Shown one piece after another: positions 1-8,714 of a stretch of 64,000 nucleotides of DNA. The position numbers and the translations under genes are program-made. Source of the stretch: Fidelibacterota bacterium (GTDB lineage: Bacteria; Fidelibacterota; Marinisomatia; SCGC-AAA003-L08; TS1B11); the NCBI GenBank assembly GCA_004124875.1, contig SCKJ01000004.1:248001-312000 (forward strand), written 5' to 3'. Within the stretch, counting starts at the first letter, position 1. Each line of letters starts with the position of its first letter. The notes below the pieces were generated by a model, which was not told the DNA's origin, searched no databases, and saw only the letters and a program-made list of their open reading frames with translations.

Positions 1-2
1 GG

Positions 3-1907
3 AATTGGGATAACATCCCCGCGCTGCCGGACGGCTGGGAGGGCGCTGCCGCGCTCGAGCCTGTCCGCACTGCGGCCGGAAACCTGGCGGCGCAATTTGG
101 CGGCCATCAGCGCTGGGGGTGGAAAGACCCCCGGTTCAGCCTGACCCTTCCCTTTTGGATGCCACTGCTGGATGACCCGAAGATTGTCGTCTGCCTGCGT
201 TCGCCTGAAGATGTTGCCGAGTCGCTCCTCCAGCGAAATGGGCTGCCACATGAGGTGGGGCTCAAACTTTGGCACGACTACAATCTTTCCATCCTGGCCG
301 CCACCAAGCCGCGGCAAAGGATCGTCACGGCCTACGACCTGTTTTTCGCCGATCCCGAGCAGGAGCTGCAGCGCCTGGTCCGCTGGCTGGGCTGGGAGGT
401 CCCGGATGCGGAGATCAGCGTAGCGTGCCAGTCGATTCAAGCGGAGCTGCGGCATCATAGCCGGGAGGATTCGTCCTCCTCCGTCGCCCGCCCGCCCGCC
501 GACGTTGCACAGCTCCATGATAGCCTCGCGCGCGCAGCGGCCCTCCCCGCAGGAGAAACCTTCGATAAAACTGAGTCGCTGGTATCCATTGTGATGCTGA
601 CTTACAACGCCTTGGAATTCACCAAACAGGCTATCGATTCCATTGAAGCAAACACGAATCGCCGCTACGAAATGGTGCTGGTCGACAACGGCTCCACGGA
701 TGGCACCAAGGATTATCTGCGTGACCTGATGCAGCGGCACAGCGATTGGCAGCTGGTCGACAATGCCGAGAACAGGGGTTTTTCAGCAGGTAATAACCAG
801 GGCGTGGCAGCCGCCCGTGGGCGCTATGTCCTGCTGCTGAACAACGATGTGCTGGTGGGCGACGGCTGGCTCACTTCCCTGGTAAACGCGCTGGAGCTTG
901 ATCCCCGCATAGGTATGGTGGGACCCGTTACCAACTATATCAGCGGGCGCCAGAAGTTGAGCGCCGGCGCCTACTCCGATACCGATGGATACTACGAATT
1001 TGCCGCTCAAGTCCGCGAGAGGAACAAAGGACGCGTTACGCCGCGCCGCCGCATTGCAGGATTCGCCATGTTGCTCCAGCGGGAGCTCTACCGCGAGCTG
1101 GGGGGCCTGGATGAGCAGTTCGGGTCCGGCAATTACGAGGATGACGATTTATGTGTGCGGCTGCGCGAAAAAGGACTCGCCATTATGGTCGATGAGGGGA
1201 CATTTCTGCATCATTTCGGCAGCAAGACGTTTGAGCACAATAAAATTGACTACTCCGCATCGCTCAGCCGGAACTCCGCGCTGTTCAAGAAAAAGTGGCC
1301 CCACATCGACATGGATTGGCTGCTGGAGAAAGATGAACCGCTATTGGAAACGCTCGAGCGCGAGTCTCTGGACGCGCTGACCCGCATTCAATCCGGCGAG
1401 GGTGATAAAGGGCTGCAGATGTGTCAGGCAGTACTGGCTCAAAACCCCCTGCAGCTTGACGCTTTGCATGCCTTGGGATTGGCCGCCCACCTGGCGGGGG
1501 ACAGGCCGGCGGCGCGCGAACTTTACGAACATGTCATCGATATCGACGGGGGCTGGCACGGGGCCCGCCAGAGTTTGGCACTGCTTGAACTTGAAGAGAA
1601 AAACATCCTTCCGGCGCAGGTGCAACTGGCTGCCATCCTGGAAATAGACCCGACGCACCAGGAAGCCAGAAGGCTGCTGGCCCAATGTTTTTTGGCTGAA
1701 GAGAAATTTCAGGAAGCAGTCAGTCTGCTTGTAGGGTTGATTGCGGACTATCCTAAAGATTGGCAAACGCACTTTATTTTGGCTACACTCTATACTGAAA
1801 TTGAACAGGTGGATCAGGCGAAAAGCCACTTGGAGGCGGTTCTGGATTCCAATCCAGGACATACGGAAGCCCAGGAGTGGCTGGCCCGGCTTGAGGGTAG
1901 AACCTAG
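3..1907 (+). CDS. Partial sulfotransferase-like / family 2 glycosyltransferase / TPR protein
   Basis: The reading frame is open to the left window edge, so the true start lies outside; the first in-window ATG (159) is internal because the residues before it already belong to a fold. The N-terminal part carries a sulfotransferase-like KDPR motif followed by a hydrophobic strand and RSPEDVAESL, the usual pattern around a PAPS-dependent sulfotransferase Arg/Ser site. After a linker, a GT-A family 2 glycosyltransferase domain follows (VSIVMLTYNALEFT, then DNGSTDGT and LLLNNDV as the DxD-like element, and the GLDEQFGSGNYEDDDLC acceptor-side motif). The last 150 or so residues are TPR repeats. It probably transfers a sugar to a surface glycan or protein in the cytoplasm. 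It heads a cluster with two more TPR glycosyltransferases. The specific donor and acceptor cannot be read from the sequence. Confidence 0.85.
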   Translation, partial: NWDNIPALPDGWEGAAALEPVRTAAGNLAAQFGGHQRWGWKDPRFSLTLPFWMPLLDDPKIVVCLRSPEDVAESLLQRNGLPHEVGLKLWHDYNLSILAATKPRQRIVTAYDLFFADPEQELQRLVRWLGWEVPDAEISVACQSIQAELRHHSREDSSSSVARPPADVAQLHDSLARAAALPAGETFDKTESLVSIVMLTYNALEFTKQAIDSIEANTNRRYEMVLVDNGSTDGTKDYLRDLMQRHSDWQLVDNAENRGFSAGNNQGVAAARGRYVLLLNNDVLVGDGWLTSLVNALELDPRIGMVGPVTNYISGRQKLSAGAYSDTDGYYEFAAQVRERNKGRVTPRRRIAGFAMLLQRELYRELGGLDEQFGSGNYEDDDLCVRLREKGLAIMVDEGTFLHHFGSKTFEHNKIDYSASLSRNSALFKKKWPHIDMDWLLEKDEPLLETLERESLDALTRIQSGEGDKGLQMCQAVLAQNPLQLDALHALGLAAHLAGDRPAARELYEHVIDIDGGWHGARQSLALLELEEKNILPAQVQLAAILEIDPTHQEARRLLAQCFLAEEKFQEAVSLLVGLIADYPKDWQTHFILATLYTEIEQVDQAKSHLEAVLDSNPGHTEAQEWLARLEGRT

Positions 1908-1964
1908 CGCATCGGTCGTCACTTGCCCTCCACAGAGCCACTGCCGGAAAGGGAGCGTTGACGG

Positions 1965-2957
1965 ATGTCTTTTATAGAAAATCAACTTAAGCGGGAGTAC
2001 CGGCCGGGAGACAGGATATTCAAAGAGGGCGACTCCGGGGCGTCCATGTTTGTTCTTCTCGACGGGACCGTGGAGATCACCAAGGTCATCGGCGAGACAA
2101 AAGTTGTGCTGGCCTCTTTGGTAAAAGGGTCGATTTTTGGCGAAATGGCCATCATCAATCGCAAGCCCCGCTCAGCCACGGCCACGGCCACAGCGCCATG
2201 TGTGGCCCTGGAGATCAGCCGCGACCTGTTCCAGCACCGGCTGGCGGACGTGCCCAGGTGGATGCAGGCCTTTTTCGAGATCATGGCCGAGCGGTTGCGG
2301 GACGCCACAGCAAAGCAAAGTGTCCGGACGCCCGAAGATGAGGCCAATCAGTTCGCGAATATTCTCGCCATGCTGGCCAAACAGACTGAAGCCGACACCC
2401 AGGACCGGCAGGTCTTGCCATGGAAAACCACTATTGCCACCGCGGCCATGCTTATGGGGGTCCCCGAAGACGATGTAAACGAGATGGCCAACAAGCTGGT
2501 CATAGCCAAAATCGCCAAGAGTGATAAGAGCGAAACCGGCCGGGTGCTGATCCTGGACCAACCCGGGGAGCTCTACAGCTTCGCGGATTTCTGCCGCAAC
2601 GAGTTTTTGCTCAAAAAAGGCCATATCGAGAAAATGCCTGATGAATTTACCCTGGGTGTGCCGCATATTGAAAAGGTCATTGAATGCGTGAATGCCGTGA
2701 TGGAATCCCAAGGCGCCCTGGATGATTTCACCCTTGAGACGTTGGGCAAGATGCTGGACGAAAAATATCACAAGCCGTTGGTCTATTTTAAGGATGCCAT
2801 TGACAGCCTGGAAAGCGAGGGGGTCATTACCAGCTTCAAACCCGATGATGGCGCCGCCGCCTATCGCGTAAATGACCGCGATCTCTTTACCGAAAAGCTC
2901 ACAAAACTGGAAACATTGCAGGGGTATCAGAACTTGCGAAAGCAACTTTCTGAATGA
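1965..2957 (+). CDS. Cyclic-nucleotide-binding domain protein
   Basis: Residues about 10-120 form a Crp-type cyclic-nucleotide-binding domain: a glycine-rich strand (PGDRIFKEGD) and the phosphate-binding cassette FGEMAIINRKPRSAT with the Glu and Arg that hold the cyclic phosphate. The C-terminal 200 residues look like helical winged-helix-type repeats, but I do not recognise a clear DNA-recognition helix, so it may be a regulatory effector rather than a transcription factor. The gene starts 57 nt after the previous glycosyltransferase and its stop overlaps the next glycosyltransferase by 4 nt (ATGA), so it is translated as part of that cluster. A CHASE2 adenylate cyclase at 31-33 kb could supply its ligand. 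This link is inference. Confidence 0.85.
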   Translation: MSFIENQLKREYRPGDRIFKEGDSGASMFVLLDGTVEITKVIGETKVVLASLVKGSIFGEMAIINRKPRSATATATAPCVALEISRDLFQHRLADVPRWMQAFFEIMAERLRDATAKQSVRTPEDEANQFANILAMLAKQTEADTQDRQVLPWKTTIATAAMLMGVPEDDVNEMANKLVIAKIAKSDKSETGRVLILDQPGELYSFADFCRNEFLLKKGHIEKMPDEFTLGVPHIEKVIECVNAVMESQGALDDFTLETLGKMLDEKYHKPLVYFKDAIDSLESEGVITSFKPDDGAAAYRVNDRDLFTEKLTKLETLQGYQNLRKQLSE

Positions 2958-4153
2958 CCGGTACGGGCGCGCTCCCGAGCGAAGACATCACACTCTGTCT
3001 TGTCGTATCAACCCGGCATGGAAACCTGGCCAATGTGCTCCATTCGGTCGACCGCCTGGCCGCCCATATTGTGGTGATCGATGCCGGCTCCAGCGGTAAG
3101 TCCGTCGCCCACCTCGCCTCCGAGTATGACGCCCGATATATACAGGTCCCGGCCGACCCGGATGAATCGGCGCTGCTGAACATGGCGTTCGACTATGTGC
3201 AGTCGCCCTGGGCACTCTTTCTCCATCAACAGGAGGTCCTGCACAATGATGATCCCGGCACACTTTTAAGCCAGCTGCGCTCAGACGCGGTCGTGGCGTA
3301 TGAGCTGCCGGTGGTTCATTTCCACGAGCCTTCAAACCATCATTTCCAGACCCGGCTGATCCGTACCGGCGTCGGACTGCGCTGGCATCATCGCATCCAT
3401 CCGACGGTGGATAAAAGCCTGGACGCCGCCGTGAAATCGAGGCAGCTGCAGCCACAACCGCAAATCCTGACCACTTCAGCCATCGTCACTCTCGGCGAGC
3501 CTGAGTGGGAGGAATGGGAGCTGCGGGACGCCATCAACCGCTTGGAGCGGGAGCTGGATGAGGATGCCAGTCAGGTGAGATACTGGTTCCATCTGGCAGA
3601 CCTTGCCCTGCGGCTGGAAGATTGGGACCGGGCTCATGTTGCCGTTGAGGAGGGACTGAGCGTGATCTCGCAGGCTTCGGGGATCGCCCTGGAAGAGCCG
3701 CACGCCGTTAACGGGTTGATCGGAATGTTTTGCGCGACCATGCTGCGCAGTGAATACTACCCCGAAAACACGGTAGAATCTCTGCTGACCATTTTCCTGA
3801 ACATCCCGGGAGACGGCAGACTGGCGGTTCCCCTGGGGCGTCTGCTGCAGGCCGTGGGTCGCGGTGAAGACGCCGTAAAGGCACAGCGGGTGGCCATTGA
3901 GAACTTTTTCCACCAGCGCCGGTACCATGTGTCACTGGAGGAGGGCCTGTTTAAACCCATTATGTTCGAATGGGAAATGCGCAGGGACAAAACCGGCGAC
4001 GCGTTGCTCAACAGCGTGGTGGAGATTCAGACTCTGCTCGTGCGCCATAATTACAAACTGCAGATGATTCTGGAGTTTGTCTACGAATCTCATCAAAGCC
4101 TCTTTTTTGAGATTCAGACAGTCCTGCAGCGCAGTCTTCAGAGGCCCGATTAG
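2954..4153 (+). CDS. Glycosyltransferase family 2-like protein with C-terminal helical repeats
   Basis: The N-terminal about 100 residues resemble a family 2 GT-A nucleotide-binding half: LCLVVSTRHGNLANVLHSV, VIDAGSSGKSVAHLA and WALFLHQQE where classical members carry DADE. The metal-binding Asp pair is replaced by HQQE, so activity is uncertain. The C-terminal 200 residues are TPR-like helices. Start ATG overlaps the stop of the cNMP-binding gene (ATGA) and the gene ends 4 nt before the next glycosyltransferase. It could be a non-catalytic partner of the following enzyme. Confidence 0.75.
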   Translation: MTGTGALPSEDITLCLVVSTRHGNLANVLHSVDRLAAHIVVIDAGSSGKSVAHLASEYDARYIQVPADPDESALLNMAFDYVQSPWALFLHQQEVLHNDDPGTLLSQLRSDAVVAYELPVVHFHEPSNHHFQTRLIRTGVGLRWHHRIHPTVDKSLDAAVKSRQLQPQPQILTTSAIVTLGEPEWEEWELRDAINRLERELDEDASQVRYWFHLADLALRLEDWDRAHVAVEEGLSVISQASGIALEEPHAVNGLIGMFCATMLRSEYYPENTVESLLTIFLNIPGDGRLAVPLGRLLQAVGRGEDAVKAQRVAIENFFHQRRYHVSLEEGLFKPIMFEWEMRRDKTGDALLNSVVEIQTLLVRHNYKLQMILEFVYESHQSLFFEIQTVLQRSLQRPD

Positions 4154-4157
4154 CGCC

Positions 4158-5525
4158 ATGCCGTCGCTTTCGGTATGCATGATCGTCCGCAATGAGGAAC
4201 AGCAGCTGCCGGGCTGCCTGGAAAGTCTCCACGGTCTGTCAGCGCAGATTATCGTCGTCGACACCGGCTCTGATGACGGCACTGTCGAAGTGGCGAAAGC
4301 AGCCGGCGCAGAGGTTCACTATTTTGAATGGATAGACGATTTTTCCGCCGCCCGTAATGAATCGCTGAAGTATGCGACCGGCGATTGGCGCCTGTGGATT
4401 GACGCAGATGAGCGGGTCGATCAGGCCACCGCCGGTATCCTGAGAAAATTGCCCAAGCGGGCCGCCAAACCAACCTTCTATCAGGTTCACCTTCGCAGCC
4501 ACCAGACCGGCGACGATTACGTCAGCATGTCGATGTCGCACCGGTTGATTTCGCACCATCGTCAATTCCGGTTCTCAGGCCGTATTCATGAGCAGGTCTA
4601 CCCGAGCGTCATGAAATGGGGTGGCGTGGAAAAAGAATCCGGCCTGATCCTGGACCACTACGGGTACGCCCTCAGCACACAGGAAATGGCCAAAAAACTG
4701 CAACGCAACCGGCCCCTGCTGGAAGCGATGCTCAAGGAAGGGGGCAACCGGACATATGCCCTTTTCACCCTGGGCCAAAACTATGCCCTCGGACAAGAAT
4801 ACGAGCGTGCGCTGGAGCAGTATAAACTAGCGTTGCAGGAGGGTGGCTTCAGAGGTTTGTCGCTGGTTCCACTTTACAATAATCTGGCCAATGCCAGCCT
4901 CAAGCTGGGCCGCGATGCCGAGGCAGAAGAATATATTCGCAGCTCATTGAACATCGCTCCTGAGCAGACGGCAGGAAATTTTATGTTATACCGGCTGCAC
5001 CAGGCGGCGAAGTATGGGGCGGGGCAGATTGAGGCGCTTGAGAGCGTGCTCGAAATGAGCCGCAAACAGGGCCGGGGAGATATGGGGACCGTGGCTCAGG
5101 ATGTCGTCATTGCGCCCCGGTATGTCCTGTTGACATTGGCAAAGCTCTATCTTGAGAAGGGGGATTTCGTGGCGGCGGAAGCGGCCATTAAAGAGCCGCT
5201 ATCGGAAAACCTGGAGACAGAGGCGTCGATTGAAATTCTGCTGCGCGCGTTGGTGGGACAGAATCGATGGGAAGACGTGGTCGCTGCCATTGATCAAGGG
5301 GCCCCGGAGATCAGATCACGCTATCGCGATTTGATGGGCACCGGACTGATCAAGCTGCAGCAGTTCGACCGGGCCAGCCAATTTTATGCCAAATGGCGTC
5401 AGGATGAGCCTGCCAATGAGGCAGTGACACGCCGGCTTGCAGGCATCTACGCCAAAACCGGCCAGTTGGAAAAAGCCGAGCGGTTATTGATGGGTCTCCA
5501 GGCGGCCGGCAGTAAGGATAATTAA
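4158..5525 (+). CDS. Family 2 glycosyltransferase with TPR repeats
   Basis: Begins MPSLSVCMIVRNEEQQLPGC, the typical start of SunS/LgtF-like family 2 enzymes, followed by VDTGSDDGT and WIDADERV (the DxD metal and nucleotide-sugar site). About 300 residues of TPR repeats follow. I chose ATG 4158 rather than the in-frame ATG at 4077 because the fold starts immediately after it and the longer form would overlap the upstream gene by 77 nt. Enzymes of this architecture often glycosylate peptides or surface proteins; the acceptor here is unknown. It is the last gene of the cluster before a long AT-rich gap. Confidence 0.88.
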   Translation: MPSLSVCMIVRNEEQQLPGCLESLHGLSAQIIVVDTGSDDGTVEVAKAAGAEVHYFEWIDDFSAARNESLKYATGDWRLWIDADERVDQATAGILRKLPKRAAKPTFYQVHLRSHQTGDDYVSMSMSHRLISHHRQFRFSGRIHEQVYPSVMKWGGVEKESGLILDHYGYALSTQEMAKKLQRNRPLLEAMLKEGGNRTYALFTLGQNYALGQEYERALEQYKLALQEGGFRGLSLVPLYNNLANASLKLGRDAEAEEYIRSSLNIAPEQTAGNFMLYRLHQAAKYGAGQIEALESVLEMSRKQGRGDMGTVAQDVVIAPRYVLLTLAKLYLEKGDFVAAEAAIKEPLSENLETEASIEILLRALVGQNRWEDVVAAIDQGAPEIRSRYRDLMGTGLIKLQQFDRASQFYAKWRQDEPANEAVTRRLAGIYAKTGQLEKAERLLMGLQAAGSKDN

Positions 5526-5911
5526 ATCACGCCGACAGGCGCTGACCGGCAGGTTTAATAACCGATATAATCTTCATCTGGTTATAAACATATCGTTTTA
5601 AAAAGTACATATACATTTGCTGAAGATTAAAATTTATCGACCCAAATCAGCCTGACATATCATTATGCTTTCCATCGCTAATGGCGTCGATGTATGCTCG
5701 GGTAGTCTTGCCTGGGAGGGCTGAATTCATTATATATAATTTATAAATGACCATCCGTAACGGCCCGGACAGTCGTATACGTTTTTATAGCCAACGCGCA
5801 CAACTAGCACTACATTCTGCCTGAGATAATGGCAGAATACATCCCCTGATAGATACAAGTATAAACAGAATGTAGTCATTTATTGGGCTACAGTCAAGAA
5901 AAAGTATAATT
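5526..5911. other. AT-rich intergenic region upstream of the XRE gene
   Basis: This 386-nt gap is clearly AT-richer than the flanking genes. I see no coding frame of note. Its right third holds the inverted repeats listed separately. The first 30 nt downstream of the glycosyltransferase contain only a weak hairpin and no clear T-tract. Confidence 0.5.
5809..5876. promoter_or_regulatory. Inverted-repeat operator candidates for the XRE regulator
   Basis: ACTACATTCTG (5809-5819) is repeated as its exact reverse complement CAGAATGTAGT at 5866-5876. Between them the first arm also forms a second perfect hairpin, ATTCTGCC (5814-5821) with GGCAGAAT (5831-5838). The same half-site thus occurs three times within 68 nt, ending 35 nt before the start of the XRE gene. 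That layout is typical of a self-regulating repressor; the assignment is inference. Confidence 0.5.
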
Positions 5912-6325
5912 ATGACAGAATTCTTATGGCAATTCGGCGAGCGGTTTCGCACTATCAGAAAAAGGGCTAAATTGAATCAGGATGAGTTCGGACGAATCCT
6001 GGGAGTTAGCCGCCAAACCATTAATGCTTATGAAAACAACCGCCAACGCCCACCGCTCGACATGATGGAAAAAGTTTGCAAACTGCAGAGCATTTCCCCT
6101 ATTTGGCTCCTGTCGGGATATGGCAAACCAAATATCGACAAAGATTATCCGGAATCTGAAGGCCGCGCCGCCCGCCATGCCATCGCGGATGAAATCCTTT
6201 CAGCCGAGCAAAAGGCGTTGATGAACTTTATCGCCTTAAACCGCGAGCGCGCGGATAAACTGGCGCATGTGTTGATGGAGCAGGGGCTCAACGCCCTCGG
6301 TCCCGGTACCAAGCTCGACCTGTAG
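5912..6325 (+). CDS. XRE-family helix-turn-helix regulator
   Basis: Residues about 10-70 form a Cro/C1-type HTH: FRTIRKRAKLNQDEFGRIL then VSRQTINAYENNRQRPPLDMMEKVC, matching the usual helix 2/3 and the following NxRxP element. The remainder is a short acidic/helical tail without a recognisable effector domain. It stands alone, 85 nt before an unrelated secreted protein, behind three copies of a half-site that it may bind. The AT-rich upstream region hints at acquisition, but the gene body itself is not strikingly different. Confidence 0.85.
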   Translation: MTEFLWQFGERFRTIRKRAKLNQDEFGRILGVSRQTINAYENNRQRPPLDMMEKVCKLQSISPIWLLSGYGKPNIDKDYPESEGRAARHAIADEILSAEQKALMNFIALNRERADKLAHVLMEQGLNALGPGTKLDL

Positions 6326-6409
6326 CCCCCTGACATAGCGGTCCGGGACCTGTGGTCCCGCCATCATATCCTGCCTGCGCCAGCCCATGCCGGCTGACTA
6401 TATTCCGTC

Positions 6410-7369
6410 ATGATTTCGCGTCCACGAGCGCATGGCAAGACCGGTCGCGCCGGGTGGCTTCTGCTGCTTACGGCGCTGATCGCCACGCCCCTGCGTCCGC
6501 AATCAGGCGGGCTGCAACCCTACATCCTGGTGGGTGAAAGCGGCCAGACGGTCAGCCGCACCGCCAAGAAGATCGTCGCGAGGTTGTTCCTGCTTAATTA
6601 CCGGTTGCTGGGCCGCTACTATCCCGAGGATGACCCCTCCCGCGAGGTACTGATCATGACCCACCCGACGCTGGTGCGGACCACCACTCTGGAGCCGCTC
6701 AGGGGCATGCTGGTTGCCGTCTGCAGGATCGCCATTCATGAGCGCGGTGGCCTGACCTACGTCTATGTTCAAAATATACCTTATTGGGCAAGGGCGGCCT
6801 ACGGTGAAAGCTACGCGGCAGTGGAACCGGCTATGGAAACGTTCATGCAAGGGTTCCTCGGCGCGTTCCCGCAGTTCCGGGGGCAATTCAGGCGGCCCTT
6901 TGGCGGCCATCAGCGCAAGCCGGTGACGCCCCAGCGCCTGACCGATTTCCGGTACTCCGGCAGGAGCGAAAGGCTTGAAGATATGCGGCTGCTCAAGGCT
7001 TATCCATCGCAGCGGGCGGCTGTATCGGCGGTGCGCAGGGCGCTCCATCTGGCCCCGGATATGGCGGATCTGTTTTCACTGGAGTCGGCGGATGGGTCGG
7101 CGCACATCATCGGTTTTTCCGACTCGGGTGAGCACGGGGACAAGGCTCTGCTGGCCATGCTGGAGGTGGACGATATCGAATACGGTGCGGCCTTCCCCCT
7201 CGAGTTGCTGGTGTCAGGCGGCGAAGTATTTGTCCTCCCGCTACGCTACAGGCTGCCGCTGGGCGCTCCCGGAATGAGCCGCAAAACGTTCCGGCAACTC
7301 AAAAAGGTCCAGCAAACCTATTACCTTAATCTGACGGCATTGCTGGGGGGTGGTGCGAAACCGCGCTGA
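6410..7369 (+). CDS. Unrecognised secreted or inner-membrane-anchored protein (319 aa)
   Basis: I do not recognise the family. It starts with a basic stretch and a hydrophobic segment (WLLLLTALIATPL, about residues 16-30), consistent with a signal peptide or single anchor. The rest is a mixed alpha/beta soluble protein, rich in Arg and Leu, without cysteine pairs or obvious catalytic motifs. It lies 85 nt after the XRE gene and is convergent with the SprA-related gene that ends 24 nt downstream. Confidence 0.6.
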   Translation: MISRPRAHGKTGRAGWLLLLTALIATPLRPQSGGLQPYILVGESGQTVSRTAKKIVARLFLLNYRLLGRYYPEDDPSREVLIMTHPTLVRTTTLEPLRGMLVAVCRIAIHERGGLTYVYVQNIPYWARAAYGESYAAVEPAMETFMQGFLGAFPQFRGQFRRPFGGHQRKPVTPQRLTDFRYSGRSERLEDMRLLKAYPSQRAAVSAVRRALHLAPDMADLFSLESADGSAHIIGFSDSGEHGDKALLAMLEVDDIEYGAAFPLELLVSGGEVFVLPLRYRLPLGAPGMSRKTFRQLKKVQQTYYLNLTALLGGGAKPR

Positions 7370-7393
7370 ACAGTCAGACCGGTGAAAGCGGGA

Positions 7394-8116
7394 TCAGGCG
7401 AACTGGTCGAGTAGATTGGACTGCGTTGGCAGCTGTTGGCCCAACGCGAAAATTGCCGATTCCTGCGGAGCGGCCTGCTCGCGCGTCTCTTCAACCCTTT
7501 CCTGGGCCAGTTCGGCTCGGGCCTCGAATTCAAGCTGGGTAGCGCGCGCCGCCACGTTGCGGTCCTGGCTGGATGGGTTCGCAGGCGCCAGGGCGGCCCT
7601 TCTGATATTTTGCGCTTTACTGATGGTCGCTTCAGGATCATTGGGCACGCCCGAGGTATCAATCTGCACTTCACCGCCTACGGCGTAGCGTCTGCCGTCG
7701 GGTCCGGTTATATAACTGAAACTGGGACCGCTTCGCGCAAGGCCACCGGCGGCTGACAGGTGCGCCTGCTCATGCGCCCTGACCCTCTGGTCGATGGCTT
7801 TGAGCTCTGCCACGCGCTGCTTTTCTTCAGGGGTAAGTTCGCGCAGGCCCGTGTTCCGGCGCTCCTCGTTTTCCGCCCGGCCCTGTTCCTCTGCCGCTCC
7901 GGCTTCGTCAACGCGGGCTACAGGCTGGTCGTCGCGGCCGGCCTCGGGCGCGCTTCTGCCGGCTTGCTCAGTTCGAGCGGTAGCCGCCTCTTCCGGCTCC
8001 CCCGGTAGTTGCGGAGGGCCGGAGCTCTCCTGCCCGGGCGGCGTAGTTGGCGTCGCTGCCTGGCTAAAGGCTATGCCTGGAAAAGGCGGCTCAACTGATA
8101 TGGCCGAGAATGCCAT
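7394..8116 (-). CDS. SprA-related putative metalloprotease
   Basis: The N-terminal half is a low-complexity Pro/Glu/Ala-rich region. The C-terminal half matches the SprA-related/CJM1_0395 putative metalloprotease family: ELTPEEKQRVAELKAIDQRVRAHEQAHLSAAGG with an HEQAH (HExxH) zinc motif, then GPDGRRYAVGGEV and DTSGVPNDPEATI. The product has no clear signal peptide. It is divergent from the molybdenum cofactor operon (142 nt apart) and convergent with the preceding unknown gene. Proteolytic activity is inferred only from the HExxH motif. Confidence 0.82.
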   Translation of the reverse strand: MAFSAISVEPPFPGIAFSQAATPTTPPGQESSGPPQLPGEPEEAATARTEQAGRSAPEAGRDDQPVARVDEAGAAEEQGRAENEERRNTGLRELTPEEKQRVAELKAIDQRVRAHEQAHLSAAGGLARSGPSFSYITGPDGRRYAVGGEVQIDTSGVPNDPEATISKAQNIRRAALAPANPSSQDRNVAARATQLEFEARAELAQERVEETREQAAPQESAIFALGQQLPTQSNLLDQFA

Positions 8117-8345
8117 TTGAAATCCGTGATCCCCCGATTTCTCTTAACTCATAGAAAAACAATCCAATGAACCTACTCACTTATCGGTCATTTGGCTAAT
8201 TTCTTTACCCAGGCATTTTGGGAAGCGCCAAGGCGGGCAATCACCCCTGTCCCAAAAGATGGACTTATACCGTTCCGTCTGGTTAAACTTTTCCCTCCAA
8301 ATAGGCAATATACAGATGCGAGATCAATTCCGCCACGGCAATGAT

Positions 8346-8714
8346 ATGACTCATACCCAGATCAACACATCCGCACCGGCCGCCTCCTCTGGCCAGGCCG
8401 CCCAGCCGCTGCTTGACCGGTTCGGCCGCAAGTTCGACTACCTGCGGCTGGCTATCATCGAGAAGTGCAATCTCCGCTGCATCTACTGCATGCCGGAGGA
8501 AGGCATCAATTTTGCCCCGCAGTCCGATCTGCTCAATGTGGAGGAAATGACGAGGCTGATTCGAGTGATTGCCGGCGCCGATGACGAGAAGATTCTCTCC
8601 CTTTTGAGGGAGGCCATGTTGGGCAAACTCGAGGATGGCTGGCTGGCTCAGGAGGCGGTGAGCGTCAATGGCCAGGGAAGGGACAGATCAAGTATGACTG
8701 AAATCGGGGGCTGA
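8346..8714 (+). CDS. moaA: Internally deleted MoaA (GTP 3',8-cyclase remnant)
   Basis: The first 60 or so residues are the MoaA N-terminus, including LLDRFGRKFDYLRLAIIEKC and the radical-SAM cluster motif CNLRCIYC. They end at LIRVIA and run directly into GADDEKILSLLREAMLGK, which resembles the extreme C-terminal helix of MoaA, and the protein ends in the family's GG (MTEIGG). Roughly 200 residues, including most of the barrel and the second Fe-S cluster cysteines, are missing with the frame preserved. In-frame starts at 8259 and 8316 are possible; I prefer 8346. Its stop overlaps the moaCB start (TGATG). It cannot be an active cyclase as it stands; a deletion or an assembly collapse are both possible. 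Confidence 0.75.
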   Translation: MTHTQINTSAPAASSGQAAQPLLDRFGRKFDYLRLAIIEKCNLRCIYCMPEEGINFAPQSDLLNVEEMTRLIRVIAGADDEKILSLLREAMLGKLEDGWLAQEAVSVNGQGRDRSSMTEIGG

